Shown here: in pieces, positions 44,494 to 56,201 of the stretch
Numbering within the stretch: the stretch's first letter is position 1
How the letters are laid out: every line of letters begins with the position of its first letter
Assembly (NCBI RefSeq): GCF_000149955.1
Contig: NC_030987.1
Location: 3,901,190 to 3,965,189 of the forward strand
Source: Fusarium oxysporum f. sp. lycopersici 4287
Lineage: Eukaryota; Ascomycota; Sordariomycetes; Hypocreales; Nectriaceae
Reading direction: 5' to 3'
Length of the DNA: 64,000 bases
Made by a program: the position numbers and the translations under genes
The notes under the pieces: generated by a model
Database searches by the model: none
Seen by the model: only the letters and a program-made list of their open reading frames with translations
What the model was told of the DNA's origin: nothing

Positions 44494-47400
44494 TGAGATT
44501 GTCGTCGATGAATACGAGTCGATTTCGTTTCGGTAAATTCCAGAACGGTTGTTCTTATTTTATTGCGCGAATACCTCCAGTCCTTCAACTATTGTCACGA
44601 ACGAGACATATATCCTGACGGGCGTTTGGTAAAAAAGAGTGTAATTGTCGTCGAGCAACAGAACGAGTGATGCAGCTGACGAGGAAAGTCGATGAACTCG
44701 CGGACCAGCGACAGAAACGTTTTAACAAAGCAAGGAAACAAAAGAATGAGTGACAGGCAAGGAAGCAAGGACATGAATATTAAGAGATCGACAGGTCCAC
44801 GAGATGGATATGGATCCCCAGGAAATGAGCCATGGGCAGAAGCGCGGACACCAGCGCAGTCACCCACAGCAAGGAGATTGAGCCGTGGGCGAGGCCTCGT
44901 CTGAGTGGGCTCGTGGTCAGGCCCCATGCTGAGCCATGGCCTCACGGTACCTGCATGGAACTGAGAGACCCTGTTCTTGTGTGGATGCCCTCCTGTGACG
45001 GGGGGGTCAAGTAATGTAACCGTCTCCAATCAGGCGTTGGCATGTCTGACCCCTGGCCTCGATCTAGCCAATCCTGTTGAGACCGTGCCTGGTTCGAGTT
45101 CTTGGCTCAGGGGATCACGCTCGGAGCAGATTAGAGTCAACCATATCATGTCAAGGTGATGCTTAATTGTGCAGCTGTCGATGCCAAAGAGGGATGACTC
45201 TGCGGCCATGGTACCAGCATGTTCGGAACGATGGCCGGATGGGGCAACGGCATCGTTTTCCATGAAGACTTGCTGTAAGAGAGATCCTGGGGTTCAGGTC
45301 ATCTAACCACCATTGTCTCGGTTCTGCTTCTCGTTCAGATTCAGATTTTGATTCTGGATTGTCTCGTCCCTGTTTTTAGGAACTGGCGTCCATGTGTCAT
45401 TGCACTCTCGACACGCTACCCCTGGACGTTTTTCTGTGGCTTGCGACAGAGACTCACATTGGTCTGCTGGCTCTTAAAGCCCCTGGCGAGTGGTTTTTCC
45501 CACAGCCTTTGCAACCATAGTTCCCGGGCCAATGTGTGTTTGGTTAGCGTTCAAACAGTCCCCAGACGGTTCGGAGCCACAACTGACAGCCTACTCAACG
45601 CGTGCTGTGCCACTCACAATTGGCCAGGGAGACGCGCTTGACGACTGAATTCAAGAGGGCGAGTCAGCTCTTCTCGTCAAAATAAGATTGATGGCAGCAG
45701 TCACCTTCCAAAGAGGGGTCAGTAATTTCACTGTTTGTTAGTGTATTCGGCTGAAGATCGACGTCATGCTCCCCTGTTTAGTGTGAATGGTCAGTGGAAT
45801 AAAGTTGACAATATCCGTACGAGAAACGACAAGTTTCGGGATAATATAAACACTTTGGCGCCATCTCGATTTTTATGAGCCGCTTATACGAGGTAGTATA
45901 AGGTAAGTTGAAGATATCATGAAACAGAATGACAGGACGAGATCGAGACACTAACACTCACACGTGACTCAACAGCTTCCTTCCCTCTTCGTAGAGGTTG
46001 GCTCGATAGGTAGGTACCTATCTTACAAGACTTTCGCATGGAATCTATCGCGTTTCGAATATCGGTGTGGTTCAAACTGAAAACTGTCTTGGAAATTCTC
46101 AATCCCTTTTCCTTCAGCTGAACGATACATTGAAAGAGGGGCATTACACGATACGAGCCACCGATATCGCATCACTGAGGATCCGAATGTCGCTTAAAAT
46201 CGCTAAACATTCCTAGGATTTATAGCATCCGGGGACTGATCAATGCATATTATCCATGCAATGCGATAAGGACAAGCAATTCATGCTCGCCTTTACATCC
46301 TGCCAGTGGGAATTGATAAGTTGAAGAGGTGTCAGGAGATATGGTGAGAGGATGATACGTCGTAACGGTCACCCCTATCCATTCTGCCAACTTGTAACGA
46401 AGCTGAGATCCTGGGGTCTATGGCAATGGAATGTCTCGGTAGTTTAGTAGCATCAATCAAGCATAGTTTTTTTGCACTATGATTCAACTGGAATCTGTAC
46501 CATGCCAAGCCATTACTTGTGACAAGAGCCCATTAAAGGGAGGGTTGAGATTGAAGCAAAAAGAAACGATGCTCCAGGGTAGATCTAGGTTTTACGATCG
46601 AATCAATCAGATCGTGGTCGGTAGTTGACGGTTCCAGAGCTGGGCGTTTTTTCCAGTGGATAAAGTGTAATTTTAAGCATCGAGAGCCATGACTCGTCTC
46701 AGCTCAAAACAATAAACAATGAATATGACGAGCTCCAGGCGGGAGTGGCGTACGGCATAGAAGAACAAAGTGGATGATGACCTGCATGGCGCTGAAGCCA
46801 CAATGATAAAAGGTTTCAAGTTTCAACTATTGGAGTTTGTTTCTGACGTCTTGGTTACAAAATGACGATATCGAAGATCTACGAAACATATGGCTGAAAT
46901 GTCCAATATAATTGACTTTACACTACCTATTGAAGTTGAACTTGGTGACTTGGACATGTTTCTCTGAATGATGTGCTAACAGGTGCTTGAATGTTGTCAG
47001 AACCACAAAGCAGAGATAAGCGAAATGATTACAAACAGTGGGGATGTTTCCTTTCATTCTAGACAAGAAACAAAACATCTTCAGATCGGCTGTGCTTCCA
47101 CACGTGGCCCATAATAGAGGCGGATGATAATTATAACCAGATGATAAATCTATGAATAAACCCAGCTTATTCCTCACTCAACCTGGGGAAACCTGGCCAA
47201 CAAACCTAACAAAACCATCTCATTCGACACTTTCACCGGATCATTCAGTCTCCGTAAGAACAAAATGCGTTGGTGCTGACAGGAATCCATCGCAGAAGCG
47301 CTTAGTCGATTATTTTTGGAGGAGGGGGGTCGGCGACTACTGCGCGTTGGCGTCCTTGCACAGCCCACGAACCCTCGAAATAGCGGCAAACCACCAATCA

Positions 47401-47744
47401 ACGACACTCGCTCAGCACCAAGGCCGCTAGGATGAGGCTGGTAAACAAGACGGATATGCCATCTTCCGTAGGATGTTGACTATTTTTGACTGTGCAGAGC
47501 CTCTGAAGCTGTCTTGTTCCTGGGTCTGACAGCTCAGCATCGTGAGTCTTGTGCCTGGGTTCATGTGGTTATCTGATGGTGAGAATGGGTATAAGAAGAT
47601 GGTGGTATCCGGCTGAGATTGGAGATATCATTCATAGCATCACTCAAGCATTACAAGCATTACAAGCCTTACAACCATAACAATCTCATCTCATCTCATT
47701 CTCCTCTTCAAACTCTATACTTCAATATCTCAACATCATTCACA
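44494..47744. other. Gene-free stretch of 3.25 kb between two secreted-protein genes
   Basis: The largest gap in the window lies between the divergent SUN and spherulin genes. A 144-codon minus-strand frame at 44595-45029 and frames at 45348-45641, 45917-46144 and 47152-47430 have no recognisable domain or splice partners. A 10-nt repeat is listed at 47648-47678 in the spherulin leader. Likely a large regulatory region; a non-coding RNA or an unrecognised multi-exon gene cannot be excluded. Confidence 0.5.
47648..47678 (+). repeat. Tandem CATTACAAGC repeat in spherulin leader
   Basis: Three near copies of CATTACAAGC about 65-95 nt before the spherulin start codon, followed by a TCTCATC-rich stretch. 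Likely in the leader. Confidence 0.7.
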
Positions 47745-48577
47745 ATGAAGTTCACCACTGCTCTCGTCTCCGCCGTCCTGGCCTTCACCTCCTTCGCCGA
47801 GGCAGCTCCTCGCAATACTCGACGAACAGACTCTAGCAAGCCTCTCAGTCTGACTGCCCAGCTTCGACTAGCTGATACGTAAGCAGCCCCCAATGATGAC
47901 TTGGCTAGGACACATGACTAACATATCACCAGTGCCGCTGACCGCTTTGCTCTTCTCCCCGAGGACGATGACTTTGTCTTTGACTTCAACAAGAAGCAAG
48001 ATAACCCTGGAAAGGGCGGCGAGCTCATCGCTGCTAACCGTGCCAACTTCCCTGCTCTTGTTGGTACTGGCGCTGGTATGGCCTTTGGCAGAATCGATCG
48101 TGAGTTTCTCTTATACCATCTCTAAATAGCAACACTAACATATCATCAGCCTGTGGCATGAACACTCTTCACGTTCACCCTCGCTCCGCTGAACTCCAAG
48201 TTGTCACCTCCGGCCGCCTCATCACCGAGATGGTCCCCGAGAACGGCGTCCTCGACAAGGATGGCAAGCGTCGTGTTATCCGCACTGAGCTTACAGCCAA
48301 CATGATGACTCCCTTCTACCAAGGATCTATCCACACACAGTTCAACCCCGACTGCGAGCCCGCTACCTTCATTGCTACCTTTGCAACTGAGGACTTTGGA
48401 ACTGGTCAGATCGCTGATGAACTTGTTTCTCTGAGCGACGATGTCATTGCTGCTACCTTCGGCCAGAGCATCGCCGGTGAGGATATCGACAAGGTCCGGC
48501 AGGCTGTCCCTAAGAGCATTGCTCTTGGTGTTGATAAGTGCCTCGAGACCTGTGGCCTTAAGAAGCGATCCATCTAA
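47745..48577 (+). CDS. Secreted spherulin-1A/germin-like cupin protein
   Basis: 242-aa secreted single-cupin protein. Exons 47745-47878, 47933-48099 and 48150-48577. The signal peptide is residues 1-20 (MKFTTALVSAVLAFTSFAEA), followed by a basic stretch. Cupin motif 1 gives H108, H110, E115 (LHVHPRSAELQVVTSGR) and motif 2 gives H162 with following Asn (FYQGSIHTQFNPDCEP). All four metal ligands of a germin-type Mn site are present. Two Cys near the C-terminus (KCLETCGLKKRSI) may form a disulphide. Spherulin-1A-like proteins are found in slime moulds and many fungi, often induced by stress. Enzyme activity such as oxalate oxidase or dismutase is not shown. Only the TTG upstream is in frame, so 47745 is the start. 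Confidence 0.9.
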
Positions 48578-48593
48578 GACGGGGCCTCCCTTA

Positions 48594-48620
48594 TCTTTCT
48601 TTCTTTCTTTCTTTCTTTCA
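48594..48620 (+). repeat. (CTTT)n microsatellite in spherulin 3' UTR
   Basis: About six CTTT units directly after the spherulin stop codon region. Typical slippage repeat. Confidence 0.8.
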
Positions 48621-48839
48621 AGTCATAGCATGGAACGAGCATGTGAGCGATGTTTCTTCCCCTGGCGTTATTCTTTAGTTCAGTAGTATAGACGGAGATA
48701 CCCTAGTTCTACGCAGTAGATATTGATAGGATCCGGCAATCTGTTTATTTATAGATAGCATTTGGTACATATTATACAAGTTTTTCTTTCATCTAGTTTA
48801 CATACATCGTGATACAAAGCTTCCATCATGCCCTTGACT

Positions 48840-51405
48840 CTACAGACCCTTTTCGCGATGACCAACGACCTTGGCAAAAGAGTCAAAGGACATTGTCATC
48901 GAGTGCCGTCCCGCAGTCTTGCTTCTCAAATGATTATCATAGTCCAGCATCTCCTTGTACGGGACCTTGGCAATAATCTCAACAACCCTAGCCGAAGACT
49001 TCTTACCGCGCAGAGAAGTGATAGAGTCATATGGATCAGGAGGGGTGTAAATTTTGGAAACGTCAATATGATCCTCGCCAGTCGACTCAGCAGACCGATC
49101 ATTGACTTCGAGAACTTGACCACCAGCACCAGCAGTGACATCATGCTGTACCGTACCGGCTACAACCTCTGGACATGTTATGTTAACATGCATGATAGGC
49201 TCGAGAATGCCGATCTTCTCTTTCTCGAAAGCATCGCGAAGAGCAGCCTGGACGGCAGTCCTAGCGGCAGTGCTGAAATGTCCTCCCGTGGGAGTTTCAC
49301 AGGCGCCGGGTTCTGTGTCCAGTGTGATAGTAACGTGGCACCCGTGAATGGGAGCTGCACGACGAGGGCCCCTCGCCAGACCTGCAATAGCTCCATTGAG
49401 AAGCTGCGCCCTCGCCTCCTCAGGATCAAAGTCAAGAGTGCTAGTCTCGTCTGTCAAAGGGATAGCAACATGGTATATGTTACCGTCTCGTTCGACGCAA
49501 GACTCTAGTAAAGTGTCGTGATGATGATCCTCGAGTGGCGATAGGACAACGGTACAAGAAGCTTTGCCGGGCTTCCCTGCGACGGGACGGTCAAAGACTG
49601 TGTACTGTGGCCGTGTAGGCTCTGTGACGCATTCCTTGTAGTCAACTTCGATAGGACCGAAGTCGGCATCGATCTTGTACTTTTGCTTCATGTTGTATAG
49701 TGACACATCGAGATGAAGCTTGCCCATGCCCTGGATTGTGAATTGTTCTGTTTTGGGATCTCGGCTGTACCGTAGACTGGGGTCTTCTCTTGTTGTATTT
49801 TCCAAGGCGATTTGAAGTTGTTGAGCAGCAACGTTACCGTATGGCTCAACTTGTAGGAATGCCACGGGCGGTGGAATCTCAGGAGGTCGAATCTTGACAT
49901 GACGGAAGTTTTCAGGAATGGGCTTGTTTGCATTCATCGTGACAAGTGTATCGCCTGTACGAGCTTTCTTCAGTCCTCTCAAAGCTCCAATCTGCCCGAC
50001 CCCAAGCGATTGAATATCCTGTGTCTTGTTGGCAGCAATCTGAAGAATGCCCATGGGCTTTTCGTGTGTTAGAATGTTGGTGTTGAAACTTGATGCGTTT
50101 CTGGTAAGAGTGCCGTGATAAACTCGCACGAAGCTGATGACACCCTCCTTGGGATGGTTGAAGACCTTGAAAACTGAAGAAATAGACGCAACCTGGTTCC
50201 TCGCAGACTTGGGGCTGTTTTCGAGAACTTCTGTCAAGCGATGCTTTGCTGATCCGACTCGGACTTCTGCTGATGGACGTTCGTCTGGGCTTGGTAGATA
50301 ATCTGTGATAGCGTCCATCAATGGCTCAACACCGATATGTCGGAAGCTTGAGCCAGCGAATACTGGAATAACCCGACCATCACCACTTCTGATGACTCGT
50401 CGAATAGCCTCTTTTATCAAAGCATCATCGATGTTTTCGTTCTCAGCCAGAAACTCATCCATGATAGCCTCATCAAAATCCGCAAGACCCTCAACCAAAG
50501 CCTGTCTCGCAGTCTCAATCTCTGGTAAAAGATCTTTGTTCGAACTTGAGAGTTTCTCTTTCAGCTCCTCAGTATCGTATCGCTTCTTTTCACGTTCCGA
50601 CTTCCATCGGTATCCGACTCTGTTGACAATATCAATCACACCAACAAAATCCTCTTTCTCCCACCAAGGGATCTGACAGACAAGCGGCCATCCTTTCAGA
50701 CGCGTACCGATCTCGAGGACGGCTTTTTTGAACGAAGCACCCTCTCGATCAAGTTTGTTGCAGTACACTATACGGGGTACTTTGAACTCATGAGCGGATC
50801 CCCATACTCTTTCTGTGTGAGCTTCAACGCCTTTGACTGAGTCGATGATACAGACTGCTCCATCGAGAATAGGCAGACAACGGTCAACTTCGAAACGAAA
50901 GTCTTGATGGCCGGGAGTGTCGATGAGGTTGATTGTTTTTGCGTGTTCTCCAGGTGCGAGTGCTTGATGTTTAGGCCAGTGGAATGTGATTGCTGCTGAT
51001 TGAATGGTGATGCCTCTTTCTCGTTCCAAGTCGAGGAAGTCAGTTACTGTATTTCCAGAGTCGACATCTACATTTTGTTAGTATATTTGGTCAGTGAGTC
51101 TAAGATATGCCTACCTCCAACACGTTGCGTGACACCACTATAATAGAGCATTCGCTCAGTAGTAGTAGTTTTTCCCTGAGTAACATGAGAGCTAGTCATT
51201 AAGTGATGCCTGATTTCTTACTTACAGCATCAACATGAGCTATAATGCCAATATTTCGAATGTTGTGAAGTTGAGTATCATGATGAGCTTGATGCATAGC
51301 TCTACGACTCAAATTCATGAGCTCTTTATTGCGCCATTGACGGGCAAGACAACGGCCCGAGCCTTTTACAGCCGGGCCATTCCGTAACAAGGATAAAATA
51401 ATCAT
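48840..51405 (-). CDS. MEF2: Mitochondrial elongation factor G 2 / ribosome-releasing factor 2 (MEF2)
   Basis: EF-G-type GTPase for mitochondrial ribosome recycling, 822 aa. Exons (minus) 51226-51405, 51115-51175, 48840-51067. The N-terminus (about 1-45) is basic and fits a mitochondrial presequence. GTPase motifs: G1 AHVDAGKTTTTERML (split by intron 1 inside AHVDA|GKT), G3 DTPGHQDF, G4 NKLD and the switch block ERERGITIQSAAI. Domains II-V follow (QIGALRGLKKARTGDTL, QGMGKLHLDV, YKECVTEP, MHVNITCPEVVAGTVQHDV). The end AGRHSMTMSFDSFAKV matches EF-G C-termini. The recycling-type (EF-G2) assignment over EF-G1 rests on overall fit with MEF2 in fungi. Exon 2 is only 61 nt. It converges with the spherulin gene. 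Confidence 0.93.
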
Positions 51406-51899
51406 TCCAATCTCGGAAATAAACCAAGATTCGACTGCCTCATCTCAGTATCTCTCTCTTCTCTTTGTCTTTTGAGGTTGATTTTGAGCTTTCTCTGCTG
51501 TTTTTGGAAACGCTTTGATGTCATTCGCCCAAACTGTCCTGGAACTCCACTACCAACTCCTGATCATCAGCCTCTACATTCTCATTGGCCGACCCCCCCG
51601 TAAAGGAATTCCAAGACCCCCCAAAACTTGAAGCTTAGGTTGGTCTGGGGGCTTTGAGGCGTAGTTTGTCGTTAGCTTCAAACTCAAGGCTACCTACGTA
51701 ATCTTGCTCCTCGTGCTTTTCACCTCCCGTCTCCGTCTTCGTCACCTTGCAACACTTACATACGCCTCCCATCACAATTCGGCTGCCTTTGACGCGACTG
51801 CCCTTAAACTGCTGCCTACGCGATACTTTTCAGTATTAAACTCGATTCTACCTCGATTCTCTACGGCGCAGTCCTCAAATCAACAATAAATCAATCATC
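51406..51899. other. Divergent promoter: MEF2 / COPI-associated protein
   Basis: 494 nt head to head, the shortest divergent region here. Contains ATTGG (inverted CCAAT) at about 51575-51579 next to a C7 run. Pyrimidine-rich near both starts. Confidence 0.55.
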
Positions 51900-52553
51900 A
51901 TGGAGCTCTCTGACATCTTGTGAGTAGCTACGTTGCACTATAGTATCGTCATGAGAATAGTCGCTAACCATCGCTTTCAACTGTAGCCGCATTGTCAACT
52001 TGGCTGTTGGTGTTATCACCGTTCTCGGTGGTATCGCGTCCATCTTCCATCTCGGCCTGTACGTACAATCCAATCCTGCGCCGAGTGATCAATTCGCATT
52101 CAGGCGACACCTCGACAGCACGAATACTGACAATGCCTTTGTAGTCAACCCATCGTTGTCGGCGCCTACATGATCGTGTTTGGTCTCGTCATCGCTCTGC
52201 TCGGTACGTTGCGACACTGACCGAACTTCCCATGCGCCAAGCCTAACAGATCGCAGAGTTCCAGATCCCTCCCCAGGTCTCCCGACATGCCTCTTTCATG
52301 TTCTCCTTCGTCGGCCGTGGTGTCTGTAAGTAGCTACCTACCATAATCCACTTTGATACTCTCCTAACACTCCTCAGTCTACGTCTTCATTGGCTGCCTT
52401 CTGTTGGGCAACTTCATCCTCAGCAAGATTGCTGGCAGCATCATCGGCATTGTCGGTCTCGCCTACATCGCCCTCGAGTTCGTCCCCTCCATCGAGCCCC
52501 CCAGCAACATGCGCGAGGCCGAAGATGCCGGCTGGGGCGCCGAGCAGGTCTAG
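51900..52553 (+). CDS. TVP15: COPI-associated small Golgi membrane protein (TVP15-like)
   Basis: 131-aa tetra-spanning protein of the COPI-associated family (yeast Tvp15, in late-Golgi vesicles). Five exons: 51900-51919, 51987-52058, 52145-52203, 52257-52325, 52378-52553. The first exon is 20 nt (MELSDI and two bases of F7). Four hydrophobic helices lie at about residues 8-26 (FRIVNLAVGVITVLGGIASIF), 33-50 (VVGAYMIVFGLVIALLE), 66-90 (GRGVFYVFIGCLLLGNFIL) and 94-112 (GSIIGIVGLAYIALEF). The FQIPPQVSRHASFMFSFVGRG loop between TM2 and TM3 is the conserved part. The C-terminus is short and acidic. Names within this family vary, so TVP15 is the likely but not certain equivalent. Confidence 0.8.
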
Positions 52554-52968
52554 AATGCCGATGCCAGCCAGCCGGGATCTACCCGTGCGGTTGCCTCTTC
52601 AGACACAGGCGCATAAGCTTTCGCGACGACCATTCGATCATGATACGAATGACAGCGTAAACGCGCAACAAACGCGGTGAACCAGGACGTATAGGATAAA
52701 TTACTTGAAAGATGAATGCTACAAGAGGGGGATAGAAAAGCTGTATTTCTATGAATTGCAGACAGGAGGAGAGAATGAAGAGAAGAGGTGGCTCGTTTCA
52801 ATGGGATTGAAGACGAGGTTCACGAGAATCAGTGTATAACGATTAGCAAAGAGACATTATAAGGACGTCGGGATCGAATATTCTATTATCTAGTATACCT
52901 GATGCTCCCTCATGCCATGAAATCAAACGCCATTGTTTCAACATCAACAACATACTATTTTATGCTTC
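52554..52968. other. Convergent intergenic: TVP15-like / UTP21
   Basis: 415 nt of 3' flanks; no gene or repeat of note. Confidence 0.5.
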
Positions 52969-55900
52969 TCATGTCCTTGGACTCCTCAGGAAGCTAACTA
53001 CACCACTGCAGTATCCAACCAGACCGTCCAACCGGTTGCACTCCTTCTCTTGATATGACTTCCACTCGCTCAACGCCGCCAACAGATCCTGGTTCTCCAT
53101 CACCAGATCAAAGTGTAATCGCAGGAACACGGTCATCCACGCCTGAGTAAGCTCATAGTCTCGACGAGTCTTGAGACGAGCTGTCAAAGCGCGGATGAAA
53201 TGTAACAGTTCATTCGAGTCCTCATCGCCATCGCCGATAGAAAGCGAGCGAAGTTCGAGATCTGCGCTTGAGGGGGAGAGGGACTTGAGATGCTCAATGA
53301 ACTCATCATCTGTGGCATGTTAGAATATATGGATTGCGATGTGAGAGAAGTGTGACTTACAACTTCCTGTCTCTGCTCCAGCACGAAGCTTGGTGCTGAG
53401 AACCTCCTCAAAACGAGCCTTCTCGACTCTTGTGATGCGAGAGTTGCTCTCTGCCTCGCTCTCACCCTGGAATTTAGAAGCCATAGGGTTCTCCTTTCCT
53501 GTCGTCGAAGGCAAGAAGAAGGGCGCCTTCTCGGGAGCCTTGGGGGCCTCTGTGGGCTTATTTCGCTCCTTGATAAGATCCAGGTGCAGCAATGTTTGCC
53601 AGCGACTCTTGGGAACCAAAGACAAAGTTGTAAGCTCAGAGCTGAGCTGTTCGATCGTTGGTGCCACTACGGTGTCCTCATCCTCAGCTTGCTCCTCCTC
53701 AAACGCACCCTCCAGCATGCCATGGCTGTTCTCGCCGGATACTGTAGGAGCAGAGACTTGACCAATCTCCTTCTCGGAGATTTGACGTGTGGGAACATGC
53801 TTGAACAGGGCCTTGTTGGTCCAGAGTGTCACTCCCAACTCGTTCTCGATTGTTGCAGCTAAGTATTCGCCAGTAACAGACATTGCCAGCGCCTTGCAAG
53901 GCTTCTCGAGTCTGATAGCATCGATCAAGTGACTCGTGGGAAGATCCCATACACGAATGACGCAATCTTGAGAAGCAGCGATGATCCATCGTCCATCGTT
54001 GGAGAAGCAGAAATCGTTGATGGCGCCCTGAGGACCCCAGAACTCACGAATCGTTCTCTTGGTCTCCATATCCACCACTCGAATTGATAGATCGTCGCAT
54101 GAGAAAGCAAGCAGATTGTTTGCGGGGTGGTATCTGCATCCTGTTGGGAATGTCATAGGTGCCCAGTCAATCTGCTCTAATAGGTTTCCGGTCAAGAAGT
54201 CCCAGAATTTGATCTTGCCATCCAGAGAGCAAGACACCACGTTCTTGTTCATGGAATCGACAACAAGACCAGTAATACGCTTAGTATGCTTTCCGGTACC
54301 GACGGGGAACTGGCGAGTAGCCTCGGCATGCATTTGTACGATATCGTCTGCCTGTCGTAGTTGCTGCATCTTGAGCTGACGAGCTTGACCCGGGGTCAAT
54401 CTTGAAGGGAATCGTTGGCGGTGGTTTCCTGACTGAAGGTTGTACATATCAATGCCGCCAGATTCAGCACCAACAAGCGCAAAGGTACCGCAAGGGCTGA
54501 TAGCAACAGTAGAGACGTTGGTCTCATCTCCAGTAGGGAAAGCCCATCGACCAGCTCGCTTTCGGCCCCAGAACCATGTCCTGGCATAAGGATCGTTCTT
54601 GTGAGCGGTGACGACACTCTCCCAACCAGTCATACCACTGACCTCGGCATCCTGGGTCTTCTTCCTGTCTCGGGACTTTTGCCATATAGGCTGGTTGCCG
54701 GGCATAGCACCAATGCCACCATCTCGGTTCAATGAGGATGCCATACAAGTAACCTCAGGGGCCTTAAGGTCCTCCAAGGTTGTTGTAGGTCCATGAGATA
54801 GAGCGTTTGTGGCTAGAATACCAATCTTCTTGGCCTTCTTGCGAATGTTACCCTGACTCAACTCTGTGCTCTGACCATCACGGCGCAGACTCCAGCCCCA
54901 GAGGCTTCGATCTTGTCCACCACTGAGCAACCACTTGTTACCGGCATCGGCACCCTCAAAGTCGGTAGGAAGGAATTCGAGGCAGTTGACAGGACCAGCA
55001 TGGCCGCTGCGTGAGTGGAGAATTCGAGGAATAGGAGAGAAGGGTGTCTCGTCGAAGATCCAGGACTTGAGAGAGTTATCGCGACCGCTGGTCACCACTA
55101 CTGGTTGTCCAGGGAGAAACTCAATCTTGCTGATTCCACCACGGACAAGCGGTCCATCGTAAGAAGGAGGGTTATGAGCGCTTCTCAAAACACCCATCAC
55201 GCGACCACCACCATTCAAATCCCAGAATGTGACATCTCCGGTAGCAGCTGTCGCCGTAGCCATAACACCATCCTTTCGTCCATCGTTACCCGCTCCCATA
55301 CCATCAGTCCGGAAAGAAATTGAGTTGACCTGCGCCTCTGAGCTTCCAGCCTCGATGCGAAGAGTGACCTTATCGGTTAAAACATTCGTGATAATGAGAG
55401 TTCCTTCAGAATAGGCGATAGCCAGGAGAGACAGAGCAGGGCTAGGTTCTAGACATGTTACGGAACCGCAATCGGGAGCCGGAGGAAGAATAGTGTAAAT
55501 GAGCTTGCCGGTGCTGACGTTCCAGATCTCGACCCAGCCATCTTTGCGACCCACGAAAATCTTGTTGAGGAAAGTTGGCATAGAAACAATGCCACCAGTT
55601 ATTTCGTTGCCGCGGTTGTTGGCAGGTGTAGTGTGAATAGTGGTGTAGTGCTCCAGAGTGGCCGTCTTGAAAACCTCGATTCGCGTAGTAGCAGCAACGA
55701 TAGTCCATATGCCCAGGATAAGAATTTGCTTGACAGGCTCGTTGAGGTCTGAGGGCAGTGCAAGCTCATCGACCTTCTTGCCCCTCTGGAACACCCAGAT
55801 ACCCTGAGATTCGCCCTTCTTTGATCCGCCCCATGCTGCGAAAACCTTTTCCTTCCAGGCGAGAGTCGCGGTGATGTCGGCGGGTGTTTGCGGGCGAGTG

Positions 55901-56201
55901 ATGAAGACGAGGTTCAATCCGCGACGAAGATCGTAAGTCTGAATAGATCGGCCAACTGAGGTTGAAATTTGAAACGTAGTCTTTCCGAGAGGAATCGATG
56001 TGAAAGGTACACTTGTAGGTGATACTAGACCGACAGTCTGAAGCGTAACAATTAGCTACTGGAGCACAACTCTCAGTCGGGTGGACATACACGGAAGGGC
56101 GCAAATATTCTCGAAGAGTCTGATGCAGCTTTTGAAGCATTGGCTGGCACCGCAGTCTTCTGGCGCTTGACCACGGGGTGGTCAGCATCCTTATGAGGCA
56201 T
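52969..56201 (-). CDS. UTP21: UTP21 (WDR36), SSU processome WD-repeat protein
   Basis: U3 snoRNP component (UTP-B module) needed for 18S rRNA maturation, 1042 aa. Exons (minus) 56091-56201, 53361-56037, 52969-53309. Exon 1 gives a short basic N-terminus (MPHKDADHPVVKRQKTAV) ending IFAPFR, joined to TVGLVSPTSVPFTSIPLGKTTFQISTSVGRS, the conserved start of the first propeller. Two WD40 beta-propellers fill about 40-650, with repeats such as GRKDGWVEIWNVSTG, SGGQDRSLWGW, SLDGKIKFWDFLTG, SCDDLSIRVVD and ASQDCVIRVWDLPTS. The C-terminal Utp21 domain (about 800-1042) shows DEFIEHLKSLSPSSADLELRSLSI and MTVFLRLHFDLV. The last intron joins GS/YDEFIE in phase. No missing key part was seen. Confidence 0.95.

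Noticed and set aside
44595..45029. 144-codon minus-strand frame in the large intergenic region
   Set aside because: Atypical composition, no known domain, no introns needed to explain it, and no leader; not taken as a gene.
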